The notes under the pieces: generated by a model
Told to the model about the DNA's origin: nothing
What the model saw: only the letters and a program-made list of their open reading frames with translations
Databases searched by the model: none
Part shown: positions 8,703 through 16,000 of the stretch, piece by piece
Layout: every line of letters begins with the position of its first letter
How positions within the stretch are numbered: the first letter of the stretch is position 1
Assembly: GCA_013298325.1 (NCBI GenBank)
Contig: JAAFHJ010000003.1
Location: forward strand, 1 to 33,943
Source: Myxococcales bacterium
GTDB taxonomy: Bacteria; Myxococcota_A; Polyangia; Polyangiales; Polyangiaceae
DNA length: 33,943 nt
Reading direction: 5' to 3'
Made by a program: the position numbers and the translations under genes

Positions 8703-9008
8703 ATGACGCTGCACACGACGCCGCTACTCGCCACCGAAGAGGCCCTAGCGGCGTTTTTTGCCGGCTACCCCGGCTGGGCCGCGACGACGGCGAACGGGGC
8801 TCCGGCGATCGGAAAAGACTATGTCTTCGCTGACTTTTCCGCGGCAATGGGCTTCGCGGTTCGCGTCGGTCTCTACGCAGAACGCCACGACCACCACCCC
8901 GATTTGACGGTGAGCTGGGGCAAAGTTCGCGTCGTCTGGTCGACCCACGACGTCGCCGGCATTTCCGACAAAGACCTCGCGGCTGCCGACGCCTGCGACA
9001 ACCTCTGA
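8703..9008 (+). CDS. phhB: Pterin-4a-carbinolamine dehydratase
   Basis: 101 residues from ATG 8703, the usual size of PCD/DCoH (a TTG at 8667 would add 12 unconvincing residues). The signature ERHDHHPDL (residues 60-68) followed by WSTHDVAG (79-86) supplies the three active-site histidines, His64, His65 and His82. The enzyme dehydrates 4a-hydroxytetrahydropterin, formed by aromatic amino-acid hydroxylases, to quinonoid dihydropterin. No phenylalanine hydroxylase gene is visible in the window. Some bacterial PCD proteins act in molybdopterin metabolism, which may be relevant because a molybdoenzyme gene lies at 27350. The RNase III start follows 10 bp after this stop, so the two are probably co-transcribed. 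Confidence 0.95.
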   Translation: MTLHTTPLLATEEALAAFFAGYPGWAATTANGAPAIGKDYVFADFSAAMGFAVRVGLYAERHDHHPDLTVSWGKVRVVWSTHDVAGISDKDLAAADACDNL

Positions 9009-9018
9009 GCGACCGCGC

Positions 9019-9786
9019 GTGTCTGGAAAAAAGAAGGACCACGCCACCGACGAAACGCTCCTCGCCGCGCGCAAGGAGCTCGCGAAGTGGATTGCCGACG
9101 AACTGGGAATCGCGGACGTGCCTGCCCTTGGAGAGGCGCTGACCCACGCAAGTTACGCCCACGAGCACGGCGGCGGAGGCGACTACCAACGCCTTGAATT
9201 CCTTGGCGATGCGGTACTGCAGCTTTGTGCGAGCGAGCTGCTCTTCGCCCGCCATCCCGAGGCCGATGAAGGGGCTCTCACACGCATTCGACGCGACATG
9301 GTCAGCGCCGGGGCGCTTGCGCGTTTCGCCGCGGTCCATCGTTTTGGCGAGGCGGTAGCCCTCGGTCGCGGGAAACGCCAGGAGGGCGTGAACGAGAAGA
9401 TTCTCGCGAACGTCGCCGAGTCGGTCCTTGCGGCGATCTATCTCGCTGGCGGCCTCGAGGCAGCGCGCCGCTACACCGACGCGGTCGCGGCAACTGCGTT
9501 TGCCGATGGCGGCGCTGTCGGCGAACGGGACCCGAAAGAGGCGCTCCAAGAATGGAGCCAACGGGCCAAAAAAGGGCTCCCCGAATACCTGGTCGTCGCC
9601 GTCGATGAGGCGGGAAATCCTACAGAAACGCGCGTCCGCGGCTACCGGGCTACCGTTTCCCTTGCGGGAGAAGCGCTAGGGAACGGCGAAGGTGCAACGA
9701 AACAACGGGCCGAGCGAGCGGCAGCCACGATTGCCCTTGAGCGCGTGCCGCGGACCGGTCTGTCTGAGCGGCCCCCCGCCACCTAA
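9019..9786 (+). CDS. rnc: Ribonuclease III
   Basis: 255 residues from GTG 9019. The N-terminal endonuclease domain has the signature YQRLEFLGDAVL (residues 56-67) with Glu60 and Asp64, Glu84 in DEGALTRIR, and ILANVAESVLAAIYL (residues 128-142) with Glu134. The C-terminal dsRNA-binding domain (about 171-244) begins DPKEALQEW and ends with the basic GNGEGATKQRAERAAA. The enzyme cleaves double-stranded RNA in rRNA and mRNA processing. Two metal-site positions differ from E. coli: Gln57 where E. coli has Glu38 (a substitution seen in other bacteria), and Asn131 where E. coli has Asp114. The essential equivalents of Asp45 and Glu117 are present, so activity is expected. Confidence 0.97.
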   Translation: MSGKKKDHATDETLLAARKELAKWIADELGIADVPALGEALTHASYAHEHGGGGDYQRLEFLGDAVLQLCASELLFARHPEADEGALTRIRRDMVSAGALARFAAVHRFGEAVALGRGKRQEGVNEKILANVAESVLAAIYLAGGLEAARRYTDAVAATAFADGGAVGERDPKEALQEWSQRAKKGLPEYLVVAVDEAGNPTETRVRGYRATVSLAGEALGNGEGATKQRAERAAATIALERVPRTGLSERPPAT

Positions 9787-9798
9787 GCGGGCAGACGG

Positions 9799-10818
9799 TC
9801 ACGGTTTTTGGGTCGGAAGCGGGATTGCCCCCGGTGCAGAACGCTTCGAATCCGAGACCGTAGGCGGAGCGACGATGTCGATCACCTCAACTTTTTCCGG
9901 ATGGAAATCGGTGAGATAGCGTTTCCGAAGGTCTGCGATCAAATCCGATTTCGCCTTCGCGTCGTTCTCACGCCCGAGCACCGTTCGAATCTGCGTTTTC
10001 GCCTCGTCGAGGGGCCGCTTCGTTGCCGGAATCGACCCGCGGCGCCAGACAATCGCGAACTTGTCCCCTTCGGCAACCGGCTCTTTGCCGATTTCGCCGT
10101 CGGCCAATTTGGCGGCCGCCGCATAGATCGCCGCATCGACGGAAACCCCCGCCTCCGTCGATTTGCCATCGGGAAACAGGAACCCGAGCGAACCGCCGCG
10201 AAGATTGGACCCCTTATCGAGGCTTTTTTCGCGGGCAACGTCGTTCCACGTCGCAAGCTTTCCGCCGCCGTCTTGGAGGCTCTTTGCGAGCGCCACCGCC
10301 TCTTCTTTGGTGGCTACAAGAATGCGCTGGACGGAAATTCGGAGCGGCGCATCAAAGTCGCTTCGGTGGCCTTCGTACCAAGCGGCAACTTCCGCGTCGG
10401 TTAATGCGGTCTTTCCGGTGTCATGGAGGGCACGGAGGAGCGCATTCGCCTTGGCGCGGGCCAAATCAAAGCGGATCCGAAGGGGGGCATCGAGTTTCTC
10501 ATCGACGGCTGCCCGCTCAAGGAGCGCATCGCCAATCACAACGTCCTTAAGGAAGGTTCGCAGCGCCTCCGCGGGATCCTTCCCGAACATTTCATACTGG
10601 TAGCGCGGGACTTCCGCAAAGCGACCGCGAAGCGTCTCGACGTCAATCGCGATTCCAGTGCCCTTCGCCACGATGCGAGAATCGGCTTCCGCTTTGGCGC
10701 TTCCGGATACGCTTGCCGTCGGTAAAGGGGCGGGCGTAGCCATCGCGATCCCTGCGGCACCGACGAGAGAAGCGGCCGCAAAAACAGAGGCCACAAAATG
10801 AAAACGACGGAGCGGCAT
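9799..10818 (-). CDS. Secreted parvulin/SurA-like peptidyl-prolyl isomerase-family protein
   Basis: 339 residues. An N-terminal Sec signal peptide (MPLRRFHFVASVFAAASLVGAA, cleavage probably near residue 27) exports it to the periplasm. A helical SurA_N-like region covers about residues 50-155, and a rotamase domain about 158-265 (ISVQRILVAT, FxxxAREKSLDKGSNLRGGSLGFL, ADGEIGKEPV). A helical tail follows. The catalytic-core histidines typical of parvulins are not apparent: the usual HILV is RILV (Arg165), and the second position is Phe254. It may therefore be a chaperone rather than an isomerase. Its ATG lies inside a strong hairpin (10805-10844). It is convergent with rnc across 12 bp and downstream of the AT-hook gene on the same strand. 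Confidence 0.85.
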   Translation of the reverse strand: MPLRRFHFVASVFAAASLVGAAGIAMATPAPLPTASVSGSAKAEADSRIVAKGTGIAIDVETLRGRFAEVPRYQYEMFGKDPAEALRTFLKDVVIGDALLERAAVDEKLDAPLRIRFDLARAKANALLRALHDTGKTALTDAEVAAWYEGHRSDFDAPLRISVQRILVATKEEAVALAKSLQDGGGKLATWNDVAREKSLDKGSNLRGGSLGFLFPDGKSTEAGVSVDAAIYAAAAKLADGEIGKEPVAEGDKFAIVWRRGSIPATKRPLDEAKTQIRTVLGRENDAKAKSDLIADLRKRYLTDFHPEKVEVIDIVAPPTVSDSKRSAPGAIPLPTQKP

Positions 10819-10844
10819 AGCCCGAAGGCTCTACCGCTCCGTCG
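10801..10844 (-). promoter_or_regulatory. Strong start-codon hairpin or terminator-like stem with UUCG tetraloop
   Basis: In minus-strand RNA the arms CGACGGAGCGG (10844-10834) and CCGCUCCGUCG (10815-10805) pair over 11 bp. A symmetrical 3x3 internal loop (UAG/AUG) follows, then a 4-bp stem AGCC/GGCU closed by the very stable cUUCGg tetraloop. The AUG in the internal loop is the start codon of the parvulin-like gene. The stem is followed by UUUU (10804-10801). It begins 9 nt after the stop of the upstream AT-hook gene. It could be that gene's terminator, a translational switch for the parvulin gene, or both. Confidence 0.65.
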
Positions 10845-10853
10845 ATGAAAGGG

Positions 10854-11357
10854 TCAAGCGCCCTTCTTGGCCTTCGGTGCCTTCGGCGCTGCGCCGGCGG
10901 CGACCTTCTTCGCGGGACGACCGCGGCGGGGCTGAGCGCCTTCAACGCCGGCCGCCTCGAGGGAGTCGGCGGAGATACCGACAAAGCGGTAGGTCTCCGG
11001 GCGGAAGTTGTAGGCCTGGTGAAGCTGCTTCACGACTTCGATGAGCGCTTCGCCGGTGACGCCCGGCTTGCGAACCTTGACGAGCTTCTTGAGCGCGCCG
11101 AGGGTCTCGCCGAGTTCCATCAATTCTTCGACGCGAACGAGAACGTCGAGCGGCTTGAGCTCCTTGTTCCCACCGGCGGAGCCGGCTTCGAGTTCCTGAA
11201 GAAGACGCTGACGGCGCTTTTCGGTACGCCCGTCGAGCTGGACCGCGGAGGAGCCGCGACCGCCGAGGACGTCATTGAACAAACGGCCGGCGCGACGCTT
11301 GGCAATCGCTTCCGGGGAGCCACGACGATTCTGAGCCTTGCTGGTATTCTTAGCCAC
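10854..11357 (-). CDS. Small basic DNA-binding-like protein with C-terminal AT-hook
   Basis: 167 residues from GTG 11357, chosen because AAGAGGTG (minus strand, 11371-11364) sits 6 nt upstream and the proposed promoter overlaps the alternative upstream starts. The N-terminus is basic (KAQNRRGSPEAIAKRRAGR). The middle (about residues 60-128) is helical and mixed-charge (KELKPLDVLVRVEELMELGE and onwards). The C-terminus contains PRRGRPAKK (143-151), a good AT-hook core that contacts the minor groove of AT-rich DNA, followed by an Ala/Lys/Pro tail resembling histone H1 tails. A nucleoid-associated or architectural role is inferred. The central domain is not one I recognise. The gene ends just before the hairpin at the parvulin start. 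Confidence 0.75.
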   Translation of the reverse strand: MAKNTSKAQNRRGSPEAIAKRRAGRLFNDVLGGRGSSAVQLDGRTEKRRQRLLQELEAGSAGGNKELKPLDVLVRVEELMELGETLGALKKLVKVRKPGVTGEALIEVVKQLHQAYNFRPETYRFVGISADSLEAAGVEGAQPRRGRPAKKVAAGAAPKAPKAKKGA

Positions 11358-11379
11358 TGTTTTCACCTCTTGGCGCGCC

Positions 11380-11408
11380 ATCTTGCACAACGAGTTCGAA
11401 TCCGTCAA
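11380..11408 (-). promoter_or_regulatory. Sigma70-like promoter of the AT-hook gene
   Basis: On the minus strand TTGACG (11408-11403) is separated by exactly 17 bp from CAAGAT (11385-11380). The predicted start of transcription near 11373 leaves a leader of about 16 nt containing the AAGAGGTG ribosome-binding site before GTG 11357. A run of nine A on the minus strand (11441-11433) lies upstream and could act as an UP-like or curved element. The -10 match is only 3 of 6. Confidence 0.5.
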
Positions 11409-12035
11409 TCAGTGTTGTCGTCGGTGATGACATTTTTTTTTCCACAGGCAGTCCCGGTTTCGGCAGGCGGGCGAGGGAGGACTCGGCGACAAGCAGTGCT
11501 CCTTCTGCGCAACGCTCGGTGACGCCACTTGGGACAACAGTCCTGATTCTCACCCCGCCCAACGCCGCTGGAGCGTCGTAGACCGGGACGCGTCAATCGG
11601 AGTTCGCCCGCCCGCTACGGTGCCCGCGCCAAGGAACTCGGCGTTCGTCCTTCCCGGAGAAGGGCGGGTTTGCATCGGTCTCCGTGCCATCTTCTGGCGA
11701 TCCCACGGACGCAACTTCGCCGGCGTATACCCGTCACAACTTATTGATTACACCGCTTTTTCACCAGCACGACCTCAATACAGTTCGGCGAAGTGGGTGG
11801 CCCTCCCAGCATCAGAAGTGAACCTCGATGGGGCCTGAAATCGACCGCCGACCGCGGAGGCTTCGCCGATGGTAGGCCGACGCGCAGTCGATCGCTTGCT
11901 CGATACAGGCGGAGAAGAACCGCCGCTGAGTCGCCGCAGGCGGACGCAAGAAGTGCGCGGCGTTCTCCGCGAGGGACGCCAGCTCCAGCGAGCGGCTCTC
12001 AACACGCGACGAGAAACTCCAATCGACGTTTGCCG
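11409..12035. other. Gene-poor interval with a possible decayed reading frame
   Basis: No convincing gene is present between the AT-hook promoter and the end of the zincin gene. A plus-strand frame at 11620-11838 (72 codons) lacks family features and its third-position GC falls off midway. On the minus strand about 11812-12030 stays open with strongly GC-biased third positions and protein-like composition (RVESRSLELASLAENAAHFL and onwards). It has no plausible independent start and runs back into the 3' end of the zincin gene in another frame, so it may be the remnant of a small gene. No tRNA or inverted-repeat mobile element was found. Confidence 0.4.
11416..11441 (+). terminator. Intrinsic-terminator-like hairpin with T9 tract (orientation puzzling)
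   Basis: On the plus strand TGTCGTC pairs with GATGACA (7 bp including one G-U pair) around a GGT loop, followed directly by nine T (11433-11441), which is unusual in this GC-rich DNA. No plus-strand gene ends here: upstream is the antisense side of the AT-hook gene. It may terminate an antisense or intergenic transcript, or the A/T tract may only serve the minus-strand promoter. Confidence 0.35.
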
Positions 12036-13289
12036 CTAGCGACCGCGGAGCGCGAGGACGACCATCCCAAGAAGAGCGAGCACAATCGCCCAAAAGAGCA
12101 GGTGGCGAAGCGGTGAGCGTTCACGGGCGACGACGCGCCGTCCACGACGCCGGGCATCTTCTTCGTCGATTTCCGCCTGTTCGTCGTCATCTACCTCGTC
12201 AAACCCGGCGAGCGCCGCGGCATGATGCGCGAACTCGTGACGAACGGTTTCTTCGAGTTCCTCGTGCCAGTCGGCGCCCTCCTCGGTGGCCTCGGCGGCA
12301 ACCGCGCGAAAAGAGCGCGTGTAGAGAGTCACGATCGGCGGGAGGCCGTCGACGCTTGGACGATAGGAACCGAGAAGTGGAACGCCAGCAGCATCGACCG
12401 CCGGTATTCCAGCGTCGACACGAAAGGCGACCGGCGGACGGGGCACGATTGCCCCCTCTGCGTGCTCGGCATCAGCGGCCAAAAAGGGGGCCGCTACCCC
12501 TTCTGCGATACGCGCAAACGTCGCGTCGTCGGGGAAGCCGTTTCGGCTTGCGTCGAAGGCAGCCAGCGGCATTTCGGTGACCTCCTCGTCGAGGAATTCC
12601 CGATAGAAAGGGACTTCGACGAGGTTCGCCGCGTCGCAGGACGGGCAACGAACTTCTGCGGTCAGACGGGCCGGATAGTGGGCCGCTTGGAGGAGTTCTT
12701 CCACGGAGAGCGCGAGGATCTCGTCGCTCCGAAGGGCCTGCGCGATCGGCCCCGGCTCACTGGCATCACCAACAGCCCGAAGTCCCCAAGCATCGACAAA
12801 CGCCCGTGAAAAAGCGGTGCGCCCGTCAGCGACGGCGCGCCACGCGGGGAGCAATTCGCCGACCGTCCGTTCCGCGATTCGCACATAGACCTCACCCGAC
12901 TGGCCGGCGAGCAGGTGCGGGACGTCGTAAAGAAAAGGGGCATCGAGTTCATCGTCATTGAGCTCGGCGTCATCAAATGGGCCGGTGGGAAACGCGGCGC
13001 CGGGGCGTACGACGAAGCGCTTTTCGCAATTGGAGCAGGGGATCGATACGGCAGGATCATGGAGCAGACCGCGTGCCGTCGCGAGCGCTCGAAGCGCATG
13101 AAAATCGCGCGCAAGGAGCGAATCGACGCTCCGAGAGCGTCCATCGACCGTGAGTCGCCCTCGTGCGAGGCGCTCCCAATCGGCAGCCGGCCCGTGTCCC
13201 GAGCGGTCGGGCGGCCCATGGTCGGCGAGGGCAAACTCGAAGCGGCCCCCGGAAAACAGGGTGCCCCGGATGCGACGCTCGGAGTTCAT
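12036..13289 (-). CDS. Zinc-finger and zincin (HExxH) metallopeptidase-like protein with C-terminal membrane anchor
   Basis: 417 residues. The N-terminal region carries a split pair of cysteine knuckles, CSNC (85-88) and CPSC (215-218), enclosing an acidic helical segment. The C-terminal catalytic-looking part has ETVRHEFAHHAAALAGFDE, whose HEFAH (351-355) is the HExxH zinc motif. The following acidic residues resemble the third ligand region of the PF06262-type zincin family (VxHEIAHHFG...D). An Asp/Glu-rich and then Arg-rich stretch leads to one hydrophobic helix (about 396-414), so the bulk probably faces the cytosol as a tail-anchored protein. The substrate is unknown. Its ATG overlaps the stop of the queuosine-precursor transporter by 4 bp (ATGA), implying coupled translation. 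Confidence 0.83.
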   Translation of the reverse strand: MNSERRIRGTLFSGGRFEFALADHGPPDRSGHGPAADWERLARGRLTVDGRSRSVDSLLARDFHALRALATARGLLHDPAVSIPCSNCEKRFVVRPGAAFPTGPFDDAELNDDELDAPFLYDVPHLLAGQSGEVYVRIAERTVGELLPAWRAVADGRTAFSRAFVDAWGLRAVGDASEPGPIAQALRSDEILALSVEELLQAAHYPARLTAEVRCPSCDAANLVEVPFYREFLDEEVTEMPLAAFDASRNGFPDDATFARIAEGVAAPFLAADAEHAEGAIVPRPPVAFRVDAGIPAVDAAGVPLLGSYRPSVDGLPPIVTLYTRSFRAVAAEATEEGADWHEELEETVRHEFAHHAAALAGFDEVDDDEQAEIDEEDARRRGRRVVARERSPLRHLLFWAIVLALLGMVVLALRGR

Positions 13290-14071
13290 GCACGCCCCGT
13301 AGCGACGACCGGTTCTGGCGCGATTCCGAGTCGCTTCACGACGACAGCATGAATGGCATAAACGGCAGGTGTCAATGCGACGGCAACCACGAGCTTAATC
13401 CCATATTCACGCCCAATCTTGGCGAAGATCCATCCCCATCGCTGGCTGGAAGACATCTGTCCAAGCTCGGAGGCTGGGTCACTCGCCGCCGCCCAGGTCC
13501 AGAAAATTACATTAATCGCAACAGTATCAACGATCTGACTGAGGAGCGTAGACCCAGTGGCGCGGAGCCAGAGGTGCTTCGAATTCGTAAGCGCCTTCCA
13601 GAACTGAAACACCTGGATATCGAGAAATTGACCGACCAAAAATGCGATCATGCTCGCAACGAAGAGCTGGGCACTTCCGCCAAAGATCTTGGCGAACTCC
13701 GCCTGCGTAAAATAACTCCGCGAGGAGATCGGGAGGGCCGTCGATGCCTGGAGGATGACCCACGCGAGGACCGCCATCGCAAACCCGAGGAGCGTCAGGA
13801 AGCGTGCCCCCCGCTTCCCGTAGAAGTCGTTCACGACGTCCGTGAGGAGGAAGGTGACTGGAAACGGCAGAATTCCCACAGAAATTTCGCCGAGCGGTGT
13901 GCGGAGCAACTTGCCGCCGATCACGTCACCGAGGACGAGACAGAGGACGAAGATCGACGCCAGCCAAATGAAGAGCTTCGTCGAAACGTCGATCCGATCA
14001 AACGCGGGAACGTCCGACGCCGGGACGGAGTTCGAGGGGGCGGGGTCGGCGTTGCGGGTGGGGGCGGTCAT
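13286..14071 (-). CDS. yhhQ: Queuosine precursor transporter (YhhQ/VUT family)
   Basis: 261 residues with about six to seven membrane helices after a Pro/Ser/Ala-rich N-terminal extension of some 25 residues. Diagnostic motifs of PF02592 are present: FPVTFLLTDVVNDFYGKRGAR (about 70-90, shown here in parts), GQFLDIQVFQFWK and STLLSQIVDTVAINVIFW. The family imports preQ0/preQ1 or queuine for tRNA wobble modification at GUN anticodons. No queuosine biosynthesis genes are visible in the window, consistent with a salvage role, but the rest of the genome is unknown. It sits 42 bp downstream of the histidine kinase and overlaps the zincin gene. Confidence 0.95.
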   Translation of the reverse strand: MTAPTRNADPAPSNSVPASDVPAFDRIDVSTKLFIWLASIFVLCLVLGDVIGGKLLRTPLGEISVGILPFPVTFLLTDVVNDFYGKRGARFLTLLGFAMAVLAWVILQASTALPISSRSYFTQAEFAKIFGGSAQLFVASMIAFLVGQFLDIQVFQFWKALTNSKHLWLRATGSTLLSQIVDTVAINVIFWTWAAASDPASELGQMSSSQRWGWIFAKIGREYGIKLVVAVALTPAVYAIHAVVVKRLGIAPEPVVATGRA

Positions 14072-14113
14072 ACGGCACTCACGATGACGGTCAACCGCCG
14101 CGGGGGTCCTTGT

Positions 14114-16000
14114 TCACGAGGAAATCCGACGCGAAGCGGCCATGTTGGGGAGCGAGGAGACGGGGGCATCGTCCCCCGGCGGGCCGGTGCACGGGAGCAC
14201 GAGGCGGAAGCAGGCGCCACCGCTGGCTGCACGTCGATACGACAAATCGCCATCATGCTCGACGGCAATTCGCGCAGCGATCGCAAGGCCGAGGCCAGTT
14301 CCGGTCTGTTTTGTCGTTGCGTAGGGCTCAAACAAACGGTCAACAAAGGCCTCGGGGACCCCATTTCCGTCGTCTTCCACGTCAAAGACGACGCCATCAA
14401 AGCCGGCCACTGGAGCGCTGCCACCGGCTCCGGATGAACGCGACGACGGGGCGACGCGGCTCTTCGGGGCCGCCGTTCGACCGGAGATCCGTACAAGGAC
14501 CTTCCGCGAGCGCCCCTCGGTACGCACCAGAGAATTTCCTGATGAAACTTCGTTCGCGTTGGCTTCTGCGACGGCATCTTGTGCATTCTGCACCAAATTC
14601 ACCAAGACCTGAACGACCTGGTCCCGGTCGGCGAAAATCGTCGGCGGGTCGCCGTCGATCTGGGCCACCACCGGGATTCCTTCCTTGCCGTCGTGGAGGG
14701 TGACGACGTGATTGAGGACTTCGCGCGGATCGACGGTCGTCGGCTTCGGCGGCGGGAGGCGCGCGAAACGGGTAAATTCGCCGACGATCGTGGTGATGCG
14801 CTGGACTTCATCGAGGACCGTCCGCGTAGCTTCGTCGAAATATTCGTCGAAACGTGGGTCTTCCCGTGCGCGTAGGCGGCGCAACGTCTCGACGGCGGCG
14901 CGGATCGGCATGAGCGGATTTTTGATCTCATGGGCCACCCGCCGGGCGACTTCGCGCCACGCAGCGACACGAGACGCGGCGGCGAGCTTCCGACGGGTGG
15001 CGGCGAGATCTTCGATCATTCGATCGAAAGCTTGGGCCAGTTCGGCGATTTCTCCGGAGCCGCGCACACCGAGCGGGCGCGCCTTTTCTTCGGCAACTTT
15101 CGATGCTTCCTCGGCGAGCTGCGCCAGCGGCTTTCCAAGATTTCGCGCAAAGAGGAGGGCGAGAAGGACCGCCGCCACCGCTGCAAAACCAGATGCACCA
15201 TACACAGTTCTGTCGCCACTCGCGAGCGCAGCAAGGAGGGCCGCTTCGCTCTTCGTGACGGCGAGGGAGACGGTCGTATCCCCCAACGGCAACGCGCATA
15301 CGGCGCGCACCGTCCCCGGCGGATCCCGTGGGGCCGACGTGGCGAAGCTCGGGGCGACCCCGAAGGGCTTCGCGAGCCGCTCGGCGGCCGGAACCAAGTT
15401 GCGGGCCCCCAGCAGGGTGACGTCCGGGCGACCGGCGAGTCGGCACCGCACCAGCTCGGTCGGCTCCGAAGGGTCGCCGCGAAAGGCAAGTCCCGCACGG
15501 AGGTCGTTCGGCGTGCGCGGGGCGAGGCTTGCGCGGGGAGACCCTTGAATTTCCTTGGCAAATGTCGCTGGCGAGTGCGTGTGGAGTACACGTGGATCCG
15601 CAGCGATCGGGTCCCCGTCGCTGTGGAGGAGCACGAGTTCGTCGAGGTCGAAGGCGTTCCGCGTTCCGCTTACGTAGGGGCCGAGCCGGGCGACCATCCC
15701 CTCCGCCGCCGCGCGTCGGGCCGCGGGGCCAGCACTTGAGGGGGCGCGTCCTGAGGGGGGCTCCTCTCGAAGCTTCTCGGCGAGGTCCGGCGAAGCGCAT
15801 GCATTCTGCAAGAGTCGTGCGTCGCGCTCCGCCTCACGCCCCAGCTCGCCGGCAATGGCGTCGCAGGCGCTGGAAAGGTCTTTGTGGAAGCGCCCGACTT
15901 CGTCGTTTCTTCGCTCTTCGCGGAGCCGATGACCGAGGAGCAGCGGCGTCGCCGCGCCGAGAAGTCCGAAGGCGAGAAAAAGCCGCAGCGCGAGCCTCAT
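14114..16000 (-). CDS. NtrY-like membrane sensor histidine kinase
   Basis: 628 residues. TM1 is at about 3-23, an extracytoplasmic sensor region at about 27-262, TM2 at about 267-285, then a HAMP-like linker to about 340. The dimerisation/phosphoacceptor box is ARRVAHEIKNPLMPIR, with phosphorylated His357. The ATPase domain has the N box NLVQNAQDA (468-476), G1 DVEDDGNGVP (540-549), F box LFEPYATTK (556-564) and G2 GTGLGLAIA (567-575). A low-complexity Ser/Ala/Gly insertion (about 482-535) separates the N and G1 boxes. No response regulator gene is adjacent, so its partner is unknown. The ATG overlaps the stop of the penicillin-binding protein gene by 4 bp, suggesting joint expression and an envelope-linked signal. 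Confidence 0.95.
   Translation of the reverse strand: MRLALRLFLAFGLLGAATPLLLGHRLREERRNDEVGRFHKDLSSACDAIAGELGREAERDARLLQNACASPDLAEKLREEPPSGRAPSSAGPAARRAAAEGMVARLGPYVSGTRNAFDLDELVLLHSDGDPIAADPRVLHTHSPATFAKEIQGSPRASLAPRTPNDLRAGLAFRGDPSEPTELVRCRLAGRPDVTLLGARNLVPAAERLAKPFGVAPSFATSAPRDPPGTVRAVCALPLGDTTVSLAVTKSEAALLAALASGDRTVYGASGFAAVAAVLLALLFARNLGKPLAQLAEEASKVAEEKARPLGVRGSGEIAELAQAFDRMIEDLAATRRKLAAASRVAAWREVARRVAHEIKNPLMPIRAAVETLRRLRAREDPRFDEYFDEATRTVLDEVQRITTIVGEFTRFARLPPPKPTTVDPREVLNHVVTLHDGKEGIPVVAQIDGDPPTIFADRDQVVQVLVNLVQNAQDAVAEANANEVSSGNSLVRTEGRSRKVLVRISGRTAAPKSRVAPSSRSSGAGGSAPVAGFDGVVFDVEDDGNGVPEAFVDRLFEPYATTKQTGTGLGLAIAARIAVEHDGDLSYRRAASGGACFRLVLPCTGPPGDDAPVSSLPNMAASRRISS

Noticed and set aside
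11390..11410. GTTCGAATCC resembling a tRNA T-loop
   Set aside because: The flanking bases do not form a T-stem on either strand and no acceptor or anticodon arms are found.
11620..11838. 72-codon plus-strand frame in the gene-poor interval
   Set aside because: No family features, no clear ribosome-binding site and codon bias that decays midway.
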